The position numbers and the translations under genes were made by a program. A DNA stretch of 51,413 nt. Source: an uncultured Porphyromonadaceae bacterium. Its GTDB lineage: Bacteria; Bacteroidota; Bacteroidia; Bacteroidales; Muribaculaceae. Location of the stretch: contig UQER01000020.1 in NCBI GenBank assembly GCA_900540205.1, positions 1 through 51,413 on the forward strand, written 5' to 3'. Below the pieces are notes generated by a model that saw only the letters and a program-made list of their open reading frames with translations, was not told the origin of the DNA and ran no database searches. Below, piece after piece: positions 21,527-29,868 of the stretch (within the stretch, counting starts at the first letter, position 1; each line of letters starts with the position of its first letter).

Positions 21527-23461
21527 TTATTTATCGGTTGCGAAGGGGGCTACGGGCAGACCTGTGGTGCCGTAAAGGTTACCGCCGGGATAGTCGGCCC
21601 AATTGTAGCGGACAACTGTGGGGCGAGGAACTTTAGGTGAGGACAGCTCGATGGTGCGCTCGCCGGTGAGGCGTCCGCAAGCCGGAGCGAAGTTGCCTTT
21701 GCCATCCGAAATGATGAATCCGGTGATGGCCACGCTTGTGGGTTTCAATTCGCCGTCGAACGTGAGGATTATCCTGTCGCCATTGCTTTCAGCCTTGGAA
21801 AGTGCCGGTGCACGGCATGTCACGTCCTGTCCGTAGTCCTGTGCCATGGCAAGCAGGGCCAGCCGGTGGGCCACATCCTGCTTGTTGCGCGGATGTATGT
21901 CGGCGGGGTTGCCGAGGTCGATGGCTGTTGCCATTCCGGTGTGCGGGAGCTTCAGGGCCTTGGCCTGTGCGTTGCGCAGGGCTGCCCATTCCGAATCGGG
22001 TTGGCAGTACGAGGGTTTGAGATAACCTGCGAGCTGCACGAAATAGAAAGGCATCTCCTGATTTTTCCAGAGTTTGCGCCAGTCGGTGATCAGGGTCTGG
22101 AAAAGGGGCTCATACTGGCGGTCGCGCCCCACGTTGGCACATCCCTGATACCAGATAACGCCTTTCACCGGCATTACCGACAGTGGATGTATCATTGCGT
22201 TGTAGAGTACGGTGGGATAACTCGATCCGGTGACCGAGACAGGTTTTGCCGGCAGTTTTGCAAAATCTACCGCCACGTTGTAATTCCAGTCCCCGTCGAG
22301 GGGGATGGATACTCCGCCGGCTTCGGCCGTCATTTTGTCGCCGCCGTTGAAGCCGCCGCCTCCGCCGAAATCGGATATGCGGATCTTTATTTCAGCGTTG
22401 CCGGCCTTGACCATTTCTGCCGGTACAGAGTAGATTCTCGGGGTGTCGTAGCCTGAACCGCGTGCAATCTCGCTTCCGTTGAAGTAGGTTATGTCCTCGT
22501 CGTCAATGGCTCCGAGATGCAGGGTCATTGGTTTTCCGGCTGCAGCTTCAGGAATCTCAATCGTTTTTGATACCCAGACAATGCCGTCGAACGATGCGGG
22601 CAGCACCGTATTCTCCCAGTTTGTGCCTGTGGGCATAAGACCGGACTGAGCATCAGGACCTTCGGCCGGTTGCTGCTTTTCGGCGAGTGCCATCCAGTCT
22701 GAAAGGCGCTTTTCGTAGTCGTCCTGCAGCCGGGTGGCATCGAAGTCGCATCGTTCAAGTGCGGCGGCTTCCTGCTCGAATCCGTCAATATTCTTCACAC
22801 CTTCGAAACTTGTCCACGCCTCGGCGGGTGTGCCTCCCCATGTGGCGTCGATGACACCTACCGGCACATGAAGCTTTTCTGCAAGTTCGCGTGCATAAAG
22901 GTAGGCCACGGCCGAGAATTCCGGAACTGTGGCAGGAGTGCATTCCACCCATCCACCCATGTTGGTGCGGCAGTCGGACTGCGGTTTCATGGCAGTCTGT
23001 TTGGTTATCTGCAGCAGGCGGATGTCGGGATGCTGTGCGGTGGGAATCAGTGTGTCATAACCCATCACATTGGTCCAGCCGTTAACCGGGAATTCCATGT
23101 TCGACTGGCCGGAGCATAACCACACTTCGCCTGAAAGAATATTGTTCAGAGTAAGCTCGTCCTTGCCGTCAGAAAGGGTAAGGCAGTAGGGGCCGCCGGC
23201 TTCCGGAGTATTGACTGTTGCCGTAAAGGTCCCGTCGGTTCCGGCTTTTGCCTTTATGGTTTTGATGCCCCATCCGGGAGTAATGACAACGGTGGATCCG
23301 GGGGCGGCTGTGCCGCGCAGTGTCAAAGATGAATTGCGCTGCACCACCATGTTGTCGGTGATGAATGCCGGCAGCCTGATTTCTGCGGAGGCTCCGATGA
23401 CGGAGACCATGCAAACCATGGCGCAGGCAAGAATGTATTGCAGAATGTGATTTGTTTTCAT
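21527..23461 (-). CDS. SASA-type (sialate O-acetylesterase-like) carbohydrate acetylesterase
   Basis: 644-residue exported SGNH-fold esterase predicted to remove O-acetyl groups from a glycan. It has a signal peptide, then the catalytic block with serine S120 in LCSGQSNMEF. Further on are the Gly/Asn-type block GVIWYQGCANVGRD and the Asp-His pair in NPADIHPRNKQDVAHRLAL. An inserted beta-sandwich (about residues 265-390, MTLHLGAIDDEDITYFNG) is a jelly-roll as in two-domain members. SASA-domain esterases act on sialic acid or on acetylated plant polysaccharides; with alpha-galactosidases and beta-mannosidase nearby, acetylated galactoglucomannan is as plausible as sialoglycan, and no sialidase is seen. 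It has its own TAATTTTG box and leads the unit with GH36. Confidence 0.9.
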   Translation of the reverse strand: MKTNHILQYILACAMVCMVSVIGASAEIRLPAFITDNMVVQRNSSLTLRGTAAPGSTVVITPGWGIKTIKAKAGTDGTFTATVNTPEAGGPYCLTLSDGKDELTLNNILSGEVWLCSGQSNMEFPVNGWTNVMGYDTLIPTAQHPDIRLLQITKQTAMKPQSDCRTNMGGWVECTPATVPEFSAVAYLYARELAEKLHVPVGVIDATWGGTPAEAWTSFEGVKNIDGFEQEAAALERCDFDATRLQDDYEKRLSDWMALAEKQQPAEGPDAQSGLMPTGTNWENTVLPASFDGIVWVSKTIEIPEAAAGKPMTLHLGAIDDEDITYFNGSEIARGSGYDTPRIYSVPAEMVKAGNAEIKIRISDFGGGGGFNGGDKMTAEAGGVSIPLDGDWNYNVAVDFAKLPAKPVSVTGSSYPTVLYNAMIHPLSVMPVKGVIWYQGCANVGRDRQYEPLFQTLITDWRKLWKNQEMPFYFVQLAGYLKPSYCQPDSEWAALRNAQAKALKLPHTGMATAIDLGNPADIHPRNKQDVAHRLALLAMAQDYGQDVTCRAPALSKAESNGDRIILTFDGELKPTSVAITGFIISDGKGNFAPACGRLTGERTIELSSPKVPRPTVVRYNWADYPGGNLYGTTGLPVAPFATDK

Positions 23462-23486
23462 TGATATCGATTAGTGGTGTACGGTG

Positions 23487-23494
23487 CAAAATTA
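23487..23494 (-). promoter_or_regulatory. -7 promoter box (TAATTTTG) for the SASA-GH36 unit
   Basis: Minus-strand match to TAnnTTTG in the 81-base gap between the hybrid sensor gene and the esterase. The same octamer precedes susC and the GH95 gene of this PUL. Confidence 0.5.
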
Positions 23495-23542
23495 GGGCGC
23501 CACCAACGAAAATCTTAATGAAAACAAGCCAAAATTTTGCAA

Positions 23543-26500
23543 TTATTCTTCATCAGGCGCGTTTTTATCATTCACGGAAGCGTTTTTACCCGTTTTGGAT
23601 TTGCATTGTTTCTCAAAGTCCTTCGGTGTCATGCCGAACTGCTTGAAGAAGATTTTGCTGAAATAGGACGGGGATGCGATACCTACCATATAGCCCACGT
23701 CGCTTATGCGGTAGTTGCCTTCGCGGATCAGTTCGGCGGCTTTTTTCAGTTTGATAATCCTGATAAGCTCCACCGGCGAGAGATTGAACAGCGTTTTGAT
23801 TTTGCGCAGCAGGCTCGAGCGGCTCATGGCCAGACGGTCGCACATTATCTCCACATTGAAGTCTTCCTCGCTCACATTGTCCTCGATGATTTTGCGCACC
23901 TTGTTCATGAATTCCTCGTCGGCTTTGTTCATCTGCATGTTGGACACTGTGAAGAACGGATTCTTGGAGAAGGATTCGCGTTCGCGGCGGCGGTTGTCGA
24001 GCAGCGACCGCAGCAGCTGCTTGAGATACTTGATGGAGAAGGGTTTCTCCACATAAGCCTCGCCTCCGAGCTGGAGACCCTTCACTTTGGTCTCGAGGTC
24101 GTTCTTGGCGGTGATGAACACAACGGGGATGTGCGATATGTCGATGTCGGCCTTCACCTTGCTGCAAAGCTCGAGGCCGTCCATCTGAGGCATCATTATG
24201 TCGGTCACCACAATGTCGAACTGGCCGGCTTTCAGCTTTTCGAGAGCTTCAACGCCATTTGAGGCCGTTTCAACGATGAATGAGTTGCTTAGCTGCTCGG
24301 CGAGGAACGACGATATGCTTTCGTTGTCCTCGACAAGGAGCACACTGTAGATGTCCGACCGTGGTTTTGTCTGATTGGAGCCTTCCTCCACCATGTAGCC
24401 CCCGATTTCGCTTGAGGCAGGGTTGCTTTCCGCCTGAGGTTCGGTGACCGGGAGTGTGAGTGTGAAGATGTTCGTGTCGTCGGGATTGTCCTCCAGTTCA
24501 AGTGAACCTCCGAGCAGTGTGGCGAGCGAGCGTGACAGCGACAGCCCGATGCCCACGCCGTTTTTCTCCTCTTCGGCATTGACAGTCTGATAGAACGGCT
24601 GGAAAATGCGCGTGCGCTCGTCCGGGGCAATCTTTTTGCCGTCGCTTGCAACGGAAATTATGAAATTGTCGCCACCCTCGGGACGCTTGAATGTGATGAT
24701 GATGTTGTGTGTGGCGTATTTCAGCGCATTGTTGAGCAGGTTGCTCACTATTTTGGTGAGCGCCTCGCGGTCCACCGACACCACCAGCGGATGTGCGTCG
24801 AAGTCGCATTCCAGGTGCTTGCCTGTGAGTGAGATGGACGGCTCGAAACGAGAGACGATGTTGCGCACGAATTCGTTGATGTTGACATTCTCATTCTTGA
24901 GAGTGAGGCGTTTGGCGTCGATTTTCTCGAAATCAAGCAGTTGTCCGGTCAGTTCCAGAAGGCGCTTGGTGTTCTGTCGGGTCACTTTTACATAGCGCTC
25001 TATGTCGGGGTTGTCCACTCCGATCTCCTCGATGGCTTCGAGCGGAAGGTCGATGAGCGACAGCGGTGTCCGGATTTCGTGGGCTATTTCCGTGAAAAAG
25101 TCCACTTTGCTGCGGTAGAGTTCCTTGTCTTTCTTGTCGTGGAAGGCTTGCTCGCGTTCCTTGAGCTTGAGCTCGTTCCGTTTCTGCCACCACATGATGC
25201 ACAGTATGATTGCGGCGATGAAAGCCATGCCGTAAATAATATAGGCCCATAAAGACTCCCACCACGGCGGGGTTATGCGTATGCCGAGTTGCCGGATGGA
25301 CGACACGGCTCCGTTGTCGGCCTTGACCTGAAGGGTGTAGTTGCCTGATGCAAGATTGGTAAACGAAATTTCGTTGTCATTCATGCCTATCCACTCCTTG
25401 TTGACAGGGAGCAGGCGGTAATAGAATTTTACGCGGCCGGTATGATTGAAATCGGGCGAGGCCACCGAGATTGTGAATGTGGCCTGATTGTAATCGAGGG
25501 CAATCTTGTCGGCGAACACGATGTTTCCCTTAAGGGCGGTTCCACCGGAATTTGCCTGTACGGACTCGTTGAGTACGTTCAGCCCTGTGAAATAGATAGG
25601 AATCTCCGAGGTGTCTTCCTCGAAATCGTCGGGACGGAAGGCAATCACGCCGTTGATGCCGCCCATGTAGAAGGTGCCGTCGGGGGTTTTGATTCCGGAT
25701 TTGTAGTTGTACTGATTGAACGGAATCCCGTCGCGGTCGGTGAATACACGTATGTCGCCTGTTGTGGGTGAGAAACGCACAAGTCCGTGGTTTGTTCCGA
25801 ACCACAGGTTGTTGCCGCTGTCCTCCAGCACGGTGTACACCACATCGTCGGGCAGGCCTTCCGGAATGCCGAATGTCTCGAAACTGTCGGTTTCGGGATT
25901 GTATCGGCTCAGTCCGCCGCGCTCGGTTGAAACCCATATGGTTCCGCGCGAGTCCTCCATGATTGAATTTATGGAGTTGGAGCGCAGCCCGGAGGTATTG
26001 TCGGCGGTCTGGTGATAGACGTATGGTTTGAATGTGTCGGTCCGCGGGTCATGTTTAAACATTCCGTTACCCATTGTGCCTATCCATATGGTGCCGTCAG
26101 AGGCTTCGAACAGTGTATATATCCATAGCGCGGCAGTTCCGGGGATTTCAGAGAATGTGGTTTCCCCTTGCATGCGTCGGAACAGCGAAAGTCCCATGCC
26201 GACCCACTCCGTGCCTTGCTTGTCAATCAGGTAGGAGTAAACGTTGTTGTTATGTTCCGTATCGGCCGGATAGACCATCTGCACACCCGATGCATCCGCC
26301 CGCTTTAAGCCTGAGCGGGCGAAACTTGTGTAGACCTTGTTGTCGAGAGTGGTCATCGAAAGGACGAGATTGTCATTGGAACTGAATCCCGGTGCGCGCT
26401 GGATGGCGCCGGTGGAGGGATCGAGGGTATTCACACCATTGTCCTCGGTGCCTATCCATATCCGGCCTTTGTCGTCCTGCCCCAGGCCGATGATCAGCTG

Positions 26501-27568
26501 GCTCGACAGCCCGTGGTGCAGGCCGTAATTCGTAAATCCGAATTTTCTGTGAGGCATGTAGTTGACGCCGCCGAACATTGTGCCGAGCCATGCTCCGTTC
26601 TCGTTGTCGCGGTAGATGCAGTAGATGGTGTTGTTCGACAGTGAGAACGGGTTGAGCGGATTGTTCTTCAGTTCAATGGTTTCTCCGGAGCAGCGGTTGT
26701 AGACGAACAGGCCCGTCTGTGTGCCTATCCACAGTTCGTCGCCGAAACATTCAAGGTATCGCAGATACGTGCCGGCCGGACGTGTGAACGGGATTGGAGT
26801 TATCACATCTGTCAGCGGATTGTATTCAAACAGTTTGCCAGTAGGTGTGCCTACAATAAGGTTGCCCTCCGGGTTCTCGCATATACAGCAGAGCCAGAGG
26901 CAGTCGGTGTCGTTTCCATTGGAGCGTACGCGGTTGAACCGCTCGGCTTTGTCGTCGTATTTCAGTATGCCGTCGCCGCTTGTTATCACCCAGAGATTCC
27001 CGTCGCTTGTCACGCATATGTCGCCGGCATAAGTTGGCTTTGTGTTGCCCGACAGAATCATTGGGAAATGTTTTACCTTCCCGTCGCGATAGCGGAAGAT
27101 GCCCTGGTTGGGGAGCGCAGCCCATATGGTTCCTTTCCGGTCGCCGGTGATGCGCTGCACCCAGTTGCCGGCTTCCACGCCGTCGTCGGCTTTGCTTTCA
27201 ACATGAGTGATGACATCGGCATGCGGGTCGTAGCGGTAGATGCCGCGGTCTGTGCCGATCCACAGCATTGAATTCTCGTCCTCGTAGAGGGCGCCGATGT
27301 TGTTGTTGCCTCGGCCAAGAGCCTCGTCGTAGCAGTTGTACACCTTTATTTTGCTCCCGTCGTAGCGGTTGAGGCCGTTCTTGGTGCCGAACCACATGAA
27401 TCCGAGCCTGTCGCGCACAATGCATTTCACGTTGTTGGCCGACAAGCCGTCGTTGCTGTCGAGATGACGGAAATTATATTGGCCGCTGTATGCATGGCAC
27501 ATGCTTGCCGCAGGGATTGAAAGCAGCATGGCAATGATGAAGATGATAAAATGCCGTGTAGTCTTCAT
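23543..27568 (-). CDS. Hybrid two-component system regulator (HTCS) of PUL 2
   Basis: 1341-residue one-protein sensor and transcription factor. The start at 27568 is followed by a signal peptide or anchor (MKTTRHFIIFIIAMLLSI); an upstream in-frame ATG at 27640 only adds a basic extension. Two seven-bladed Reg_prop propellers fill roughly residues 30-690, with many WIGT/MWFGT repeats, then a Y_Y_Y domain, a transmembrane helix near 772-793, HisKA with H830 in EIAHEIRTP, HATPase (NNALKYA, GVGIGLSLSRSLA), a receiver with D1123 in TDIMMPQMDG, and an AraC-type helix-turn-helix at the C-terminus. It binds a breakdown product in the periplasm and activates the PUL. A weak TATCTTCG box (27594-27601) precedes it. 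It sits in the middle of the locus. Confidence 0.96.
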   Translation of the reverse strand: MKTTRHFIIFIIAMLLSIPAASMCHAYSGQYNFRHLDSNDGLSANNVKCIVRDRLGFMWFGTKNGLNRYDGSKIKVYNCYDEALGRGNNNIGALYEDENSMLWIGTDRGIYRYDPHADVITHVESKADDGVEAGNWVQRITGDRKGTIWAALPNQGIFRYRDGKVKHFPMILSGNTKPTYAGDICVTSDGNLWVITSGDGILKYDDKAERFNRVRSNGNDTDCLWLCCICENPEGNLIVGTPTGKLFEYNPLTDVITPIPFTRPAGTYLRYLECFGDELWIGTQTGLFVYNRCSGETIELKNNPLNPFSLSNNTIYCIYRDNENGAWLGTMFGGVNYMPHRKFGFTNYGLHHGLSSQLIIGLGQDDKGRIWIGTEDNGVNTLDPSTGAIQRAPGFSSNDNLVLSMTTLDNKVYTSFARSGLKRADASGVQMVYPADTEHNNNVYSYLIDKQGTEWVGMGLSLFRRMQGETTFSEIPGTAALWIYTLFEASDGTIWIGTMGNGMFKHDPRTDTFKPYVYHQTADNTSGLRSNSINSIMEDSRGTIWVSTERGGLSRYNPETDSFETFGIPEGLPDDVVYTVLEDSGNNLWFGTNHGLVRFSPTTGDIRVFTDRDGIPFNQYNYKSGIKTPDGTFYMGGINGVIAFRPDDFEEDTSEIPIYFTGLNVLNESVQANSGGTALKGNIVFADKIALDYNQATFTISVASPDFNHTGRVKFYYRLLPVNKEWIGMNDNEISFTNLASGNYTLQVKADNGAVSSIRQLGIRITPPWWESLWAYIIYGMAFIAAIILCIMWWQKRNELKLKEREQAFHDKKDKELYRSKVDFFTEIAHEIRTPLSLIDLPLEAIEEIGVDNPDIERYVKVTRQNTKRLLELTGQLLDFEKIDAKRLTLKNENVNINEFVRNIVSRFEPSISLTGKHLECDFDAHPLVVSVDREALTKIVSNLLNNALKYATHNIIITFKRPEGGDNFIISVASDGKKIAPDERTRIFQPFYQTVNAEEEKNGVGIGLSLSRSLATLLGGSLELEDNPDDTNIFTLTLPVTEPQAESNPASSEIGGYMVEEGSNQTKPRSDIYSVLLVEDNESISSFLAEQLSNSFIVETASNGVEALEKLKAGQFDIVVTDIMMPQMDGLELCSKVKADIDISHIPVVFITAKNDLETKVKGLQLGGEAYVEKPFSIKYLKQLLRSLLDNRRRERESFSKNPFFTVSNMQMNKADEEFMNKVRKIIEDNVSEEDFNVEIMCDRLAMSRSSLLRKIKTLFNLSPVELIRIIKLKKAAELIREGNYRISDVGYMVGIASPSYFSKIFFKQFGMTPKDFEKQCKSKTGKNASVNDKNAPDEE

Positions 27569-27626
27569 GGGGATGGTTTGATGTGGTGCTATGCGAAGAT
27601 ACGCATTCCGCGTCGTTTTTTTGCTA

Positions 27627-27668
27627 TGCGGACGCGTCATGTTGCGGCGTCCGCACTATTTTTTTTTC
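27627..27668 (+). terminator. Plus-directed intrinsic terminator between HTCS and GH92
   Basis: Perfect 9-bp stem TGCGGACGC (27627-27635) with GCGTCCGCA (27646-27654), then CTA and nine Ts on the plus strand. On the minus strand it is followed by TAGCAAAAAAA, so it does not serve the flanking minus-strand genes. Confidence 0.6.
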
Positions 27669-27693
27669 GGCATGTGGCGGTTGTGGCTGCGGA

Positions 27694-29868
27694 TTACATG
27701 TTGAAATGCAGGTGTCCGCAGTTCATTATGTCGGCGTAAGTCACGGTGTGGCCGTCAACGCGTTTGCCGTTGAGCTGCACGCTTTTCACCAGATGCCTGT
27801 CGGTTGATTTGCGCGATGCGGTGATGGTGAATGTGCGGCCCTCGGGGAGATGGAGCGTGCAGGAGTCGAACAGCGGCGTGCCGAGGCTGTATTCGCCCAA
27901 GGCGGGATTCACGGGGTAGAAGCCCATGGCGCTGAACACGTACCATGCCGACATCTCGCCGCAATCGTCGTTGCCGGCATAGCCTGAGGAGGTGTTGTTG
28001 TACATCTCGTCCATTATGCGGGCAATCAGAGCCTGCGCTTTGGCCGGTGCGCCGGCGTCATTGTAGAGGTAGGCCACATGGTGACTCGGCTCGTTGCCGT
28101 GGGCATACTGGCCGATGCAGCCCGAGATGTTGTCGTTCTTCACACCGCTGGTGTCGGTGATGCTGAAAAAGTCATCGAGTTTGCGCTCGAAGGCTTTCTT
28201 GCCGCCGGTGAGGGTTATCAGGGCAGGAATGTCGTGCGGAACATACCAGTAATACTGCCATGCGTTTCCCTCGGTGAAGGGGTATCCGCCGTTGGCGCCG
28301 AATTTCAGCGGGTCGAACGGCTCGGTCCAGTTGCCGTGCTCGTCCTTGGCGCGGAAAAATCCTGTTGAACTGTCATGGAGATTGCGGAAAAACTGCGCGC
28401 GCCGGCTGAAACGCTCATAATCGGCTTCATGTCCGAGTTTGCGTGCCATCTGGGCCACGCACCAGTCGTCGTAAGCCATTTCAAGAGTGATGCTTACGGA
28501 TTGCGACTGCAGGGTTTCGGGCATATAGCCGTAATGTTCCCACACGTCGAACGGCGAGTTGAGGTGCGGCTGCAGCGTGGAGTTCCTCACTGCCTCGTAA
28601 GCCAGATCGTGGTCGATTCCGGGAATGTCGCGCAGCACGGCGTCGGCTATCACCGGAATGGCGTGGTTGCCTATCATGCAGTAATTGTCCTGCCCCCACA
28701 GATGCCACACGGGGAGGTAGCCGTAGTCCTTGTAATGGCGCAGCATGCTGTTGACAAACGAGGCGTTGAGCTGCGGCATCAGCAGCGAGTAGAGCGGATG
28801 TGCCCCGCGATAGGTGTCCCACAGTGAGAAGGTGGTGTACTGGGTGTCGCCTTCAGGCACATGGCCTACGGTGTAGACCGGTGTCATGTATTCGCCGTTT
28901 ACGTCGCTGAACGTGTTGGGCTGAATCATGGTGTGGTAGAGGGCGGTGTAGAATGTTGTAAGCTTTTCGGGGTCGCCGGTGGCTTCGATGCGGCCCAGCT
29001 CCTTGTCCCAGCGGGCATCGGCATCGGCTGCATAACGGTTGAAATCGAAGTGCGGGGCCTCGGCATCCATGTTCATGGCGGCATTGGCCGCCGATACTCC
29101 CGACAATGCCACTTTCACAGTGACAGGGCGGTTAGCGGAGCTGAATCCGATTCTGGCCTTGAGTGCACATCCGTTGACCACCGAGGCTCCGCGTCGGGGT
29201 GTGTCGCCGTCGGTGAGTTCGAGGTCGGTGATCTCCTCGGAGAAATCGGCCACGAAGTAGATTTTACGTAGCTTAGCCCATCCGGTGATCACCCGGTAGC
29301 CTTCAATCCGCGACGGTCCGGTGCGGCGTATCTGCGACTGCACCACGCGGCGGTTCCAGCTCCCTTTGTTGGCCGAATGGTCAAGGTCGAGGATGATGTT
29401 GCGCTGTGCCCCCTGCGGATAGGTGTAGCGGTGCACGCCGGTGCGGGTGGTGGCTGTGAGTTCCGCGTCAATCCCCTCGTCGGCGAGGCGGACGCGGTAG
29501 AATCCGGGCGAAGCCGCCTCGTCATGGTGTGAGAACCGCGAGGAAGTGGCATTGCCGGTGGTGGGGAAGAGGGCAATGTCGATAAGGTCGCTTGCTCCGG
29601 TACCGCTCAGGCGAGTGTGCGAGAAGCAGTGTATCACCGAGTCGTTGTAGTCGTAGCCCGAGGCGTTGTACCAGTCGGGGGCCTGATCGGTGTCGGGGCT
29701 GAGCTGCACCATGCCGAATGGCACGGTGGCGCCGGGATAGTTGTTGCCCGACAGGCTGCCCTCCACAGCTCCTGTGCCGATGAACGGGTTTACATAAGAC
29801 GTGAATTTTCCTGCCGGTGCCATCAGTGCCGCCGACAGGAAAACCAGTACCGGAATGTGTCTGCGCAT
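27694..29868 (-). CDS. GH92 alpha-mannosidase
   Basis: 724-residue exported, calcium-dependent exo-alpha-mannosidase. A signal peptide is followed by the GH92 N-terminal beta-sandwich beginning YVNPFIGTG and NNYPGATVPFGMVQLSPD, and the family segment CFSHTRLSGTG. The (alpha/alpha)6 catalytic domain has the acid Glu in PFTEGNAWQYYW and the Asp-containing GNDDCGEMSAWYVFSAMGFYPV block. The family includes alpha-1,2, -1,3 and -1,4/1,6 enzymes acting on N-glycans and yeast mannan; linkage is not predictable here. Its ATG overlaps the stop of the upstream GH27-like gene (TAATG), implying coupled translation. It is the last gene of the susCD unit. Confidence 0.95.
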   Translation of the reverse strand: MRRHIPVLVFLSAALMAPAGKFTSYVNPFIGTGAVEGSLSGNNYPGATVPFGMVQLSPDTDQAPDWYNASGYDYNDSVIHCFSHTRLSGTGASDLIDIALFPTTGNATSSRFSHHDEAASPGFYRVRLADEGIDAELTATTRTGVHRYTYPQGAQRNIILDLDHSANKGSWNRRVVQSQIRRTGPSRIEGYRVITGWAKLRKIYFVADFSEEITDLELTDGDTPRRGASVVNGCALKARIGFSSANRPVTVKVALSGVSAANAAMNMDAEAPHFDFNRYAADADARWDKELGRIEATGDPEKLTTFYTALYHTMIQPNTFSDVNGEYMTPVYTVGHVPEGDTQYTTFSLWDTYRGAHPLYSLLMPQLNASFVNSMLRHYKDYGYLPVWHLWGQDNYCMIGNHAIPVIADAVLRDIPGIDHDLAYEAVRNSTLQPHLNSPFDVWEHYGYMPETLQSQSVSITLEMAYDDWCVAQMARKLGHEADYERFSRRAQFFRNLHDSSTGFFRAKDEHGNWTEPFDPLKFGANGGYPFTEGNAWQYYWYVPHDIPALITLTGGKKAFERKLDDFFSITDTSGVKNDNISGCIGQYAHGNEPSHHVAYLYNDAGAPAKAQALIARIMDEMYNNTSSGYAGNDDCGEMSAWYVFSAMGFYPVNPALGEYSLGTPLFDSCTLHLPEGRTFTITASRKSTDRHLVKSVQLNGKRVDGHTVTYADIMNCGHLHFNM

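Noticed and set aside
24498..25265. Several 100-codon frames inside the HTCS gene on both strands
   Set aside because: They are out-of-frame shadows of the kinase and receiver domains.
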